DNA from: Actinomycetota bacterium
Lineage (GTDB): Bacteria > Actinomycetota > Acidimicrobiia > Spongiisociales > ZC4RG35
NCBI GenBank assembly: GCA_003242515.1
Contig: QGUS01000013.1
Coordinates: 1-14,837 of the forward strand
Length of the DNA stretch: 14,837 nucleotides
Reading direction: 5' to 3'
The notes beneath the pieces are model-generated. The model saw nothing but the letters and a program-made list of their open reading frames with translations. It made no database searches and was not told the DNA's origin. Positions 7,942-14,094 of this stretch are shown piece after piece. The position numbers and the translations under genes are program-made. The first letter of the stretch is position 1, and the number at the start of each line of letters is the position of its first letter.

Positions 7942-8424
7942 TCAGGGGACGACCGGGTGATGCACCCCTTCGAGGGTCCCGCGCACCCGGAGGACGTGCC
8001 GCCAGGAGCCCGCGGGCAGCCCGATCACGGCCACCGTGGCGGTCCCCATGACCACCGGCTCGCCGGTGAGATGGGCCACCAGTCCGCCCCACGCGGGCTG
8101 GTGGCCGACGACCATCAGCCGCTCCACCTCGGGAGCGGTGGCGAGGGTCGTCACCACCTCCTCCACGGATGCCCGGTAGAAGGACGGCTCCAGCTCCAGC
8201 CGGGTGACCCAGCCTCCCTCGGCGATCGCCAGCTCCGCCGTGCGGCGGGCGCGGGTCGCGGTGGAGGCCATCACCAGGCCGGGCACCAGGTCGAGGCGGG
8301 TGATCACCCGGCCCATCTCCCCCGCGGCGATGACACCCTCCGGCGAGAGGGGGCGGTCGTGGTCCGCCTGTCCGGGGAGCGCCGACACTGCCGCGGCGTG
8401 ACGCATCACCAGAAGGGTCTTCAT
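7942..8424 (-). CDS. SixA-like histidine phosphatase
   Basis: This belongs to the histidine phosphatase (phosphoglycerate mutase-like) superfamily, 160 aa, the size of SixA. The catalytic signature MRHA is at the N-terminus (Arg8, His9 the phosphate acceptor). STATRARRTAE supplies Arg58, Glu79 is a plausible acid, and VVGHQP carries the second His108. SixA proteins dephosphorylate histidine-containing phosphotransfer proteins. Many actinobacterial relatives have untested substrates, so the exact reaction is open. The start ATG 8424 has no SD but has TACTCT (8433-8438, minus strand) eight bases upstream. It is divergent from the thioredoxin-fold DUF255 gene, with only 35 bp between them. Confidence 0.85.
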   Translation of the reverse strand: MKTLLVMRHAAAVSALPGQADHDRPLSPEGVIAAGEMGRVITRLDLVPGLVMASTATRARRTAELAIAEGGWVTRLELEPSFYRASVEEVVTTLATAPEVERLMVVGHQPAWGGLVAHLTGEPVVMGTATVAVIGLPAGSWRHVLRVRGTLEGVHHPVVP

Positions 8425-8432
8425 CGACGACG

Positions 8433-8456
8433 AGAGTATGCCCGCGGGGTTAGGTT
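8433..8456. promoter_or_regulatory. Face-to-face leaderless promoters of the SixA-like and DUF255 genes
   Basis: The minus-strand -10 TACTCT (8433-8438) serves the SixA-like gene, and the plus-strand -10 TAGGTT (8451-8456) serves the DUF255 gene. They are 12 bp apart, so two polymerases could not easily bind together. Each lies within nine bases of its start codon. Between them is the 8-bp palindrome CCCGCGGG. Confidence 0.4.
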
Positions 8457-8459
8457 TGG

Positions 8460-10421
8460 GTGGTGGCCAACCGTCTCGCCGGGGCGACCTCCCCGTACCT
8501 CCTCCAGCACAAGGACAACCCCGTCGACTGGTGGGAGTGGGGCTCCGGGGCGTTCGCCGAGGCTCGGGCCCGGGACGTCCCGATCCTGCTCAGCGTCGGC
8601 TATGCGTCGTGCCACTGGTGCCACGTGATGGCCCACGAGTCGTTCGAGGACCCGGCGACGGCGGAGTTGATGAACCGGCTGTTCGTCAACGTGAAGGTCG
8701 ACCGGGAGGAACGGCCGGACGTGGACGCCATCTACATGGAGGCGGTCCAGGCCATGACCGGGCGGGGCGGCTGGCCGATGACGGTGTTCCTCGATCACGA
8801 CGGGCGCCCGTTCTTCGCCGGCACCTACTTCCCTCCCACCCCCCGCCACGGGATGCCCTCGTTCACCCAGCTCCTCCAGGCAATCGCCGAGGTGTGGCGC
8901 GACCGCAGGGAGGACGTCGCCGACCAGGCCCGCCGCGTCGTGGAGGCGATCACCGCCACGATCCCGGCGGGCGGCCCCCCCGGTGAGGCGGACCTGGAGG
9001 CCGCCTACCGCACCATCGCAGGCGCCTTCGACCCGATACACGGCGGCTTCGGCGGGGCGCCCAAGTTCCCGCAGGAACCCGTGCTCGAGTTCCTGCTCCG
9101 CGTGAGGGAGCGCCCTTGGGCGAAGGACGCCGACCGGATGCTGACCCAGACCCTCGTGGCCATGGCCGACGGCGGCATCTGTGACCACATCGGCGGGGGC
9201 TTCGCCCGCTACTCGGTCGACGAGTCGTGGACGGTGCCCCACTTCGAGAAGATGCTCTACGACAACGCCCAGCTCGCCCGCATCTACCTGTGGGCGGGGA
9301 TCGAGCTGGGGCGGCAGGACTTCATCGGGGTGGCCCGACGCACCCTGACCTACCTGACGCGGGACCTGATGCACCCCGACGGCGGCTTCTTCTCCGCCGA
9401 GGACGCCGACTCGGAGGGAGTGGAGGGGAAGTTCTACGTGTGGACCCCCGAGGAGATCCGGGAGGCGCTGGGCGACCGGGCCGGAGATGCCATCGCCCAC
9501 TACGGCGTGACCGGCACCGGCAACTTCGAGGGCACCACCGTGCTCACGCGGGTCGGGCCGCCGCCGGCGGACATCGACGAGCTGAACCGGAGGCTGTTCG
9601 AGGCGCGGGAGCGCCGGGTGCGCCCGATGCGGGACGACAAGGTGGTCGCCTCCTGGCACGGCATGGCGATCCGCGCCTTCGCCGAGGCGGGCGCCGCCTT
9701 AGGCGACCAGGCCCTGCTGGCCACGGCGATCGAGGCCGGCCGGTTCGCCCGGCGGGAGCTGATCCGTGACGGGAGGCCGGTCAGGTCGTGGCGGGACGGA
9801 CGGGTCTCCGGCCCGGGCTATCTCGACGACCACGCCTCGCTGGCCCTCGGCTTCTTCGCTCTCTATGCGGCCACCGGGGACGTCGCCTGGTACCGCGCCG
9901 CCCTGGGCCTCGTCTCCGAACTGGGCCGGTTCGCCCGGACCGACGGCGGCTTCTGGTCGACGCCGGCGGAAGGTCCGGAGCTGTTGAAGCGGCCGTTCGA
10001 CGTCACCGACAACCCCCACCCCTCCGGTAACGCCATGGCCGCCGAGGCCCTCCTGCTCGCCCACCTCTACACGGGGGACGCCTCCTTCCGGGCACAGGCC
10101 GAGGGAGCGGTGCGCGCCGCATCCCTGGTCGCCGCCCGGCATCCGAGCATGGCCGCCCACCACCTGTCGGTGGCCGATGCGATGTCCCGGTCCCTGGAGC
10201 TGGCGATCGTCGGCGCCGGCTGGGAGCGGCTGGCCGCCGCGGCCCGCTCCCGCTTCCGGCCCCACGTCGCCCTCGCGGTCACGGAGGCCCCGCACGACGA
10301 GGTCCCGCTGCTGGAGCACCGGACCCCGGGACCCGACAGCTCGGCCCGGGCCTACGTGTGCCGGGGCTTCGTCTGCGACATGCCGGTGTCCGACCCCGGA
10401 GAGCTGGCCGCCCGGCTCTGA
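8460..10421 (+). CDS. Thioredoxin-fold DUF255 protein, YyaL/SPATA20 type
   Basis: This cytosolic protein of 653 aa is typical in size for the family. The N-terminus has the family hallmark NRLAGATSPYLLQHKDNPVDWWEW. A thioredoxin-like domain with CHWCHVM follows (Cys51, Cys54), then FVNVKVDREERPDVDAIYM and GGWPMTVFLDHDGRPFFAGTYFPP. From about residue 180 on there is an (alpha/alpha)-barrel, N-acylglucosamine-2-epimerase/glycosidase-like domain with GGFGGAPKFPQEP, HFEKMLYDNAQLARIYLWA, GGFFSAEDADSEG, FYVWTPEEI and DDKVVASWHGMAIRAFAEAG. The biochemical function is unknown; a redox or sugar-related role is inferred from the folds. The two tandem GTG codons at 8460 and 8463 both fit. The -10 TAGGTT favours a leaderless start at 8463. 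The stop abuts the convergent heme A synthase stop as TGATCA. Confidence 0.9.
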   Translation: MVANRLAGATSPYLLQHKDNPVDWWEWGSGAFAEARARDVPILLSVGYASCHWCHVMAHESFEDPATAELMNRLFVNVKVDREERPDVDAIYMEAVQAMTGRGGWPMTVFLDHDGRPFFAGTYFPPTPRHGMPSFTQLLQAIAEVWRDRREDVADQARRVVEAITATIPAGGPPGEADLEAAYRTIAGAFDPIHGGFGGAPKFPQEPVLEFLLRVRERPWAKDADRMLTQTLVAMADGGICDHIGGGFARYSVDESWTVPHFEKMLYDNAQLARIYLWAGIELGRQDFIGVARRTLTYLTRDLMHPDGGFFSAEDADSEGVEGKFYVWTPEEIREALGDRAGDAIAHYGVTGTGNFEGTTVLTRVGPPPADIDELNRRLFEARERRVRPMRDDKVVASWHGMAIRAFAEAGAALGDQALLATAIEAGRFARRELIRDGRPVRSWRDGRVSGPGYLDDHASLALGFFALYAATGDVAWYRAALGLVSELGRFARTDGGFWSTPAEGPELLKRPFDVTDNPHPSGNAMAAEALLLAHLYTGDASFRAQAEGAVRAASLVAARHPSMAAHHLSVADAMSRSLELAIVGAGWERLAAAARSRFRPHVALAVTEAPHDEVPLLEHRTPGPDSSARAYVCRGFVCDMPVSDPGELAARL

Positions 10422-11321
10422 TCAGGCCGGGGCGGGCTCCCGCTCGGGCAGGGCGAGGACCGTCGCGGACAGCCAGACGAAGGCGATCCAGAGCCCGTCG
10501 GCGAGCGCCAGGTGGAGGATCTGCGTCCACAACGGGACGCCCAGCAGGACGTTGACCACGCCGCTCACGGCGAGGGCCCCCACGAGCCACGGCACCCACC
10601 GGTAGCGGTCGCCCGACCCGGTCCGGCTGACCACCACCCAGGCGATCGCCAGCAGGGCGAGGGCGAGGATCGGGTGGACGATCCGCAGGCTGGTGAGGAA
10701 GTGCTCCTCGTCCGTGGTGCCCGACCCGAGGAAGCCGTCCTTGGGGAAGAGCGTGTCGGCGAGCGCGGTGATCGCACCCGTGGCCGCCAGGGCGGCGAGG
10801 GCCGCGCCGGCGCCGGCGATGACGCGCCGCACCCCGGCCGTCGCCCCGCTCCAGCGCAGCGCGGGGTTCCCCGAGACCCAGAACGCGGTCAGGGTGAGCA
10901 CGGCGAGCAGGAACAGGGTGTTGACCAGGTGGAGGGGCACCGCGACCACCCGGGCGACGGAGGTGTCGTGGGCCACCCACTCGGCCAGGACCAGCATCGC
11001 CCCGATCAGGGCCTCGCCGATGATGGCCACCACCGAGAGGCCGGCCCCCAGCCGGGCCGGATGCCCCTTCCCGTGACTCCGCCGGACGAGGATGGCGAGC
11101 ACGAAGACCAGCGCCAGGGCGATGCCGCTGACCACGCGGTGGCTGTACTCGATGACCGTGTCACCCTCGAGGACGGGGACGAAGGTGCCGTGACACCCGG
11201 GCCAGGACCGGCCGCAGCCTGCTCCGCTGCCGGTGGCCCTCACGACGGCCCCCACCAGGATCACCACGACGTTGAACCAGAGGGTGAACCAGGCATAGCG
11301 GGTCAGCGCCTTGGCATTCAT
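10422..11321 (-). CDS. ctaA: Heme A synthase (COX15/CtaA family)
   Basis: This integral membrane enzyme oxidises the C8 methyl of heme O to make heme A for cytochrome c oxidase. It has 299 aa with about eight transmembrane helices in two four-helix halves, like B. subtilis CtaA. GAVVRATGSGAGC opens the first loop. The loop cysteine pair is Cys36 and Cys43. EYSHR gives the catalytic Glu58 and heme ligand His61. The other ligands are His131 (PLHLVNTLF), His216 (RIVHPILA) and His270 (LHLALADGLW), so all four are present. The start is ATG 11321, with minus-strand TAATCT (11331-11336) nine bases upstream and no SD. It is divergent from the cystathionine beta-synthase type gene. No ctaB or cox genes are in the window. 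Confidence 0.93.
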   Translation of the reverse strand: MNAKALTRYAWFTLWFNVVVILVGAVVRATGSGAGCGRSWPGCHGTFVPVLEGDTVIEYSHRVVSGIALALVFVLAILVRRSHGKGHPARLGAGLSVVAIIGEALIGAMLVLAEWVAHDTSVARVVAVPLHLVNTLFLLAVLTLTAFWVSGNPALRWSGATAGVRRVIAGAGAALAALAATGAITALADTLFPKDGFLGSGTTDEEHFLTSLRIVHPILALALLAIAWVVVSRTGSGDRYRWVPWLVGALAVSGVVNVLLGVPLWTQILHLALADGLWIAFVWLSATVLALPEREPAPA

Positions 11322-11330
11322 GCGGGGACG

Positions 11331-11336
11331 AGATTA
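11331..11336 (-). promoter_or_regulatory. Candidate leaderless -10 box of ctaA
   Basis: TAATCT on the minus strand lies nine bases ahead of the ctaA ATG. Seventeen bases further upstream is TCGCCT (11354-11359, minus strand), the same hexamer that sits 17 bp ahead of the -10 of the divergent gene. This hints at a shared -35 preference, though two cases prove little. Confidence 0.4.
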
Positions 11337-11403
11337 CGGACGGTTCCCCTGCCAGGCGAAAGGTGCCGGCCGGTGCACTCGTGGCGGCCCGTCGGCGGCG
11401 CCT

Positions 11404-11428
11404 TCCCCCGTCGCCTAGCGACGGGGGA
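11404..11428. promoter_or_regulatory. 25-bp near-perfect hairpin/palindrome over the -35 of the PLP-enzyme gene
   Basis: The arms TCCCCCGTCGC and GCGACGGGGGA (11 bp, all paired) flank CTA. The upstream neighbour ctaA points away, so no terminator is needed here. The palindrome covers the -35 position (11411-11416), and its centre lies about 30 bp before the predicted start of transcription. That suits an operator for a dimeric repressor, perhaps of sulfur metabolism; the regulator is not identified. Confidence 0.5.
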
Positions 11429-11439
11429 CTAAGTACCGT
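11411..11439 (+). promoter_or_regulatory. Candidate leaderless promoter of the cystathionine beta-synthase type gene
   Basis: The -10 TACCGT (11434-11439) ends eight bases before the GTG start at 11448. At 17 bp spacing the -35 position reads TCGCCT, inside the palindrome. No Shine-Dalgarno sequence precedes the GTG. Confidence 0.45.
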
Positions 11440-11447
11440 TCCAGCCC

Positions 11448-12398
11448 GTGATCCACGACTCCGTCATCGACGTAATCGGCCACACCCCGCTCGTCCGGCT
11501 CTCCCGCTTCCACCCTCAAGGCAACCTGGTGGGCAAGCTGGAGATGCTCAATCCCGGCGGCTCGGTGAAGGACCGGATCGCGGTCTCGATGATCGACCAG
11601 GCCGAGCGCGACGGGCTGCTCAAGCCGGGCGGCACCATCGTCGAGCCCACCTCGGGTAACACGGGCGTCGGCCTCGCCATCGTCGGTGCGGTCCGGGGCT
11701 ACCGGGTCATCTGCACGGTCCCCGACAAGGTCTCCAAGGAGAAGCAGGACCTGCTCAGGGCGTACGGCGTCGAGGTGGTCGTCACCCCGACCGAGCTGCT
11801 GCCGGAGCACCCCGACTCCTACTACGGGGTCGCCCGTCGTCTCGCCGCCGAGATCGACGGGGCGTTCCACCCCAACCAGTACGTCAACCAGGCCAACCCG
11901 CGGGCCCATTTCGAGACCACCGGCCCGGAGATCTGGGAGCAGACCGGCGGCGAGATCGACGTCTTCGTGGCCGGCGTGGGGACGGGCGGCACGATCAGCG
12001 GCACCGCCCGATACCTGAAGTCGCGCAAGCCGGAGATCACGGTGGTCGGCGCCGACCCTCAGGGCTCCATCTACACGGCGGGACCCGACGGCGACATCCA
12101 CCAGTACTTCGTCGAGGGTGTGGGCGAGGACTTCTACCCGGAGACGGTCGACCTCGCCATCATCGACCGCTTCATCGAGGTCACCGACGCCGAGTCGTTC
12201 GCCGCGGGCCGGGAGCTGGCCCGCACCGAGGGGATCCTCACCGGCGGGTCGGGCGGGATGGCGGTGCACGCCGCCCGCATGGTCGCCGCGGAGCGGCCCG
12301 ACGACCTGGTGGTGGTGATCATCCCCGACTCCGGGCGCGGCTACCTCTCCAAGATGTACGACGACGGCTGGATGAGGGAGCACGGGTTCGAGGCGTGA
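11448..12398 (+). CDS. Cystathionine beta-synthase type PLP enzyme without Bateman domain (or cysteine synthase)
   Basis: This is a fold-type II PLP enzyme of sulfur amino acid metabolism, 316 aa. The PLP lysine is Lys41 in GGSVKDRIA. PTSGNTG (67-73) is the substrate loop and GVGTGGT (177-183) the phosphate-binding loop. GGSGG carries Ser268 near the ring nitrogen, and PDSGRGYLSK follows. Several features match cystathionine beta-synthases (human CBS, M. tuberculosis Rv1077) better than CysK: the segment DSYYGVARRLAAEIDGAFHPNQY, the VEGVGEDFYP motif, and the C-terminal SKMYDDGWMREHGF. The CBS-domain tail of those enzymes is absent, and a hairpin follows the stop at once, so the end is genuine. 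Short forms such as B. subtilis MccA (YrhA) exist. The reaction could be O-acetylserine or serine plus homocysteine to cystathionine, or cysteine synthesis. Confidence 0.85.
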   Translation: MIHDSVIDVIGHTPLVRLSRFHPQGNLVGKLEMLNPGGSVKDRIAVSMIDQAERDGLLKPGGTIVEPTSGNTGVGLAIVGAVRGYRVICTVPDKVSKEKQDLLRAYGVEVVVTPTELLPEHPDSYYGVARRLAAEIDGAFHPNQYVNQANPRAHFETTGPEIWEQTGGEIDVFVAGVGTGGTISGTARYLKSRKPEITVVGADPQGSIYTAGPDGDIHQYFVEGVGEDFYPETVDLAIIDRFIEVTDAESFAAGRELARTEGILTGGSGGMAVHAARMVAAERPDDLVVVIIPDSGRGYLSKMYDDGWMREHGFEA

Positions 12399-12401
12399 AC
12401 G

Positions 12402-12434
12402 CGAAGGGGCCCCGCCCGAGGCGGGGCCCCTTCG
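12402..12434. terminator. Strong hairpin terminator, probably bidirectional
   Basis: A perfect 15-bp GC-rich stem (CGAAGGGGCCCCGCC at 12402-12416, its complement at 12420-12434) with the loop CGA begins three bases after the PLP-enzyme stop. There is no U-tract, which is common for actinobacterial terminators. On the minus strand it would also end any transcript coming from 12660. Confidence 0.8.
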
Positions 12435-12660
12435 GTTCGAGTCAAACCCCGATCGCGCTCCTGTGGCTCACAGGCCATCGGGCGGACCTCCCCGTGGTGA
12501 TCGGAGTCCGGTGGTCCGGTTTGGAGTCGCCACCTGTCCCCTCAGGGGGAGCGGCGAAGCCGTCGCCGCTCAGCGACCGGCCACCTCCAGAGTCCTGAAA
12601 GAGCTACACAACTTCGGACCACCTCCTTTCTCTGGTGACCCCAGTCTGGCACGCGCCCGG
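12435..12660 (-). other. Non-coding stretch, candidate structured RNA or 3' UTR
   Basis: This is most of the 279-bp gap between the PLP enzyme and the HTH-membrane gene. No convincing protein is seen. On the minus strand, an SD far stronger than usual (AGAAAGGAGGTGGTCC, 12616-12631) is enclosed by a possible helix CCAGAG/CTCTGG (12630-12635 with 12587-12592). Further stems are at 12550-12570 (8 bp, 5-nt loop), 12538-12548 and 12460-12474 (CCTGTG-N3-CACAGG). GACTC recurs four times (12439, 12504, 12524, 12590). The terminator at 12402-12434 would close a transcript of about 230-260 nt. A 13-codon TTG frame (12570-12611) follows the SD, and a GTG directly followed by TAG overlaps it. No known RNA family is recognised. 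Confidence 0.3.
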
Positions 12661-12677
12661 GACGCCGGAGCGGGTTT

Positions 12678-13325
12678 TCAGAGACGGAGGAGCGAGAAGA
12701 AGTCGTTCCACCAGGAGGCCAGCGACTCCAGGCCACGGCTCATCGCCCACAGCAGGGCGAGGGCGAACACGATGAGGGCGATCACCGACCCCAGGGTCCG
12801 GATCTTGTAGAACTGCCGCTGGGCCGGGTCCTCGAGGTAGGACGCCTCGCGCACCAGGACGGGCGAGGTCGTGGTGGTCGTCGGCTCGGCCACCGGGCGC
12901 GTCTGGGCCGGGCGGGGCACCGCGCGGAGCCGGCGCGGCGGGGTCTCCGGCTCCCCGTCCGTATCCTCCGTCTCCTCCGTCTCGTCCGCCAGCGATTCGG
13001 CGACCACCTCCATGGTGGGGCTGGTCTCCTCGACGACTCCGCCGGGGGCGATCGTCGCCAGTGCCTGTTCGATGGTTGGGCTCGTCTCGACCGCCGGCCC
13101 GGGCTCGTAGGGCACGCCGGCCTTCTCGTGGAGGACCTGCTCGTCGACGCCGAGGACCGCGGCGAGGGCGGTGAGGACCTGGGGGTCCTTGGGGACCGAC
13201 CGGTCCGCCTCCCAGGCGCGGATCGTGGCCGCGGAGCGCCCCACGAGCTCGGCGAGACGCGTCTGGCTCAGCCCCAGCTTGGTGCGGCGGTATCTGACGG
13301 TGCGGCCGAAGCTCTGCCGGGCCAT
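12678..13325 (-). CDS. Membrane-anchored XRE-type helix-turn-helix protein
   Basis: This 215-aa protein has a DNA-binding N-terminus and a single membrane anchor near its C-terminus. Residues about 10-62 form an XRE/Cro-type HTH (RYRRTKLGLSQTRLAELVGRSAATIRAWE). Residues 75-160 are acidic and Pro/Thr-rich, with ETSPTIE (80-86) and ETSPTME (100-106) exactly 20 residues apart and the T-run TTTTT near 149-153. A hydrophobic segment (about 177-195, LGSVIALIVFALALLWAM) is followed by a short amphipathic, Trp/Phe-rich tail. The layout recalls RodZ (cytosolic HTH, one TM), but RodZ's HTH binds MreB and this HTH looks like a DNA reader. I do not recognise a named family. A 33-bp hairpin lies seven bases ahead of the ATG. 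No SD is seen. Confidence 0.82.
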   Translation of the reverse strand: MARQSFGRTVRYRRTKLGLSQTRLAELVGRSAATIRAWEADRSVPKDPQVLTALAAVLGVDEQVLHEKAGVPYEPGPAVETSPTIEQALATIAPGGVVEETSPTMEVVAESLADETEETEDTDGEPETPPRRLRAVPRPAQTRPVAEPTTTTTSPVLVREASYLEDPAQRQFYKIRTLGSVIALIVFALALLWAMSRGLESLASWWNDFFSLLRL

Positions 13326-13332
13326 ACGCGCA

Positions 13333-13365
13333 CCAAGCCTACGGGCACTCGGCCCGTAGGCTTGG
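13333..13365. promoter_or_regulatory. 33-bp perfect hairpin ahead of the HTH-membrane gene
   Basis: The arms CCAAGCCTACGGGC and GCCCGTAGGCTTGG (14 bp, no mismatch) flank the loop ACTCG. It lies in the 119-bp gap between the yceI stop and the HTH-membrane ATG, seven bases from the latter. The arm nearer the gene contains a minus-strand TANNNT (TAGGCT, 13336-13341), so it may be an operator over the promoter. It could instead be the yceI terminator, though no T-run follows on either strand. Confidence 0.6.
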
Positions 13366-13444
13366 CGTTGGCACCCTGCCCCTGTGGTGGATCCTGCTCT
13401 TACCTGCCTTGGGGGGGCCGGGCACACGATCGGGAGACGGCCGG

Positions 13445-14008
13445 TCAGGCCTGCTTCACCGCCGCGAACTCGAACTCGAGCGTGATCTTCTCGGAGACGA
13501 GGAGACCGCCGGTCTCGATCGGGACGTTCCAGCTGACGCCCCAGTCCTTGCGGTTGATCTCGGCCGAGCCCTCGAAACCGACCCGGGTGTTGCCCCACGG
13601 GTCCTTGCCGGCGCCGAGGAAGTCGACCTCGAAGGTGACGGGCTTGGTGACGCCACGGATGGTGAGGTCGACGGTGACCTGCCACTGCTCCGGGCCGCCC
13701 TCGATGCCGGTCACCGTGGCGGTGATGGTCGGGTACTCCTCCATGGCGAGGAAGTCGTTGGAGCGGAGGTGGTTGTCCCGGTCCGCGTTCTTGGTGTCGA
13801 TGCTCTTCGCCTGAATGGTCACCTCGCCGGTGGAGGCGGAGGGGTCCTCACCGTCGAGGTGGAGCTTCCCCTCGAACTCGGTGAACTGGCCGCGCACCTT
13901 GGTGACGACGGCGTGCCGGGCGACGAAGCCGACCCGGCTGTGGCTCGGATCGATGACGTAGTCGCCGGTGAGCTGGGCGAGATCCACGCCCTGTGCTTCG
14001 ATGGTCAT
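13445..14008 (-). CDS. YceI family protein (lipocalin-like, polyisoprenoid-binding fold)
   Basis: YceI proteins form an eight-stranded beta-barrel that binds long isoprenoid or amphiphilic chains. This one has 187 aa, the usual length. It carries the family N-terminal motif TGDYVIDPSHSRVGFVARH, then FEGKLHLDG, KSIDTKNADRDNHLRSNDFLAMEEYPTI, VDLTIRGVTKPVTFEVDFLG and a C-terminal EKITLEFEF. No signal peptide is seen, so it is probably cytosolic, unlike E. coli YceI. The start ATG 14008 is preceded by an SD-like AAAGGAAG with about six bases of spacing. The frame could extend to 14068, but that would run through the promoter. It is divergent from the MarR gene, and both are likely controlled by the two GTTGA-N4-TCAAC type sites in between. 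Confidence 0.93.
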   Translation of the reverse strand: MTIEAQGVDLAQLTGDYVIDPSHSRVGFVARHAVVTKVRGQFTEFEGKLHLDGEDPSASTGEVTIQAKSIDTKNADRDNHLRSNDFLAMEEYPTITATVTGIEGGPEQWQVTVDLTIRGVTKPVTFEVDFLGAGKDPWGNTRVGFEGSAEINRKDWGVSWNVPIETGGLLVSEKITLEFEFAAVKQA

Positions 14009-14024
14009 CCTTCTTCCTTTCCTG

Positions 14025-14038
14025 GTTGATGTGTCAAC
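14025..14038. promoter_or_regulatory. Operator site 1 (candidate MarR site)
   Basis: GTTGA-TGTG-TCAAC, a perfect palindrome with a 4-bp centre. It covers the predicted start of transcription of yceI (about 14033). Its centre lies 31 bp, about three helical turns, from that of site 2. Confidence 0.65.
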
Positions 14039-14039
14039 G

Positions 14040-14068
14040 AGTATCCCAGGAGAAAGATGATGTGTCAA
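14040..14068 (-). promoter_or_regulatory. yceI promoter
   Basis: On the minus strand a consensus -35 TTGACA (14063-14068), a 17-bp spacer and the -10 GATACT (14040-14045) give the best sigma-70 promoter in the window. It predicts a leader of about 25 nt with an SD before the yceI ATG. The -35 is embedded in operator site 2. Confidence 0.75.
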
Positions 14069-14069
14069 C
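14056..14069. promoter_or_regulatory. Operator site 2 (candidate MarR site)
   Basis: GATGA-TGTG-TCAAC, identical to site 1 except for one base in the left arm. It covers the yceI -35 and the predicted -35 of marR (14062-14067), so a protein bound here would block both promoters. Confidence 0.62.
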
Positions 14070-14090
14070 TTCCCCGGGAGGCCTTAGACT
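14062..14090 (+). promoter_or_regulatory. marR promoter
   Basis: The -35-like GTGTCA (14062-14067, four of six matches), a 17-bp spacer and the -10 TAGACT (14085-14090) lie four bases before the ATG at 14095 and seven before an in-frame GTG at 14098. The mRNA is probably leaderless, as no SD is present. Confidence 0.5.
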
Positions 14091-14094
14091 CTCC

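Noticed and set aside
8421..9659. 412-codon open frame opposite the DUF255 gene
   Set aside because: Antisense shadow. The plus strand shows the conserved CHWCHVM and HFEKMLYDNAQ motifs.
12434..12443. GGTTCGAGTC, resembling a tRNA T-arm
   Set aside because: The flanking bases (TTCGG and CAAAC) do not pair, and no acceptor, D or anticodon arm is present.
12616..12631. Plus-strand GGACCACCTCCTTTCT, like the 3' end of 16S rRNA
   Set aside because: No rRNA sequence precedes it. It is better read as a strong SD-like stretch on the minus strand.
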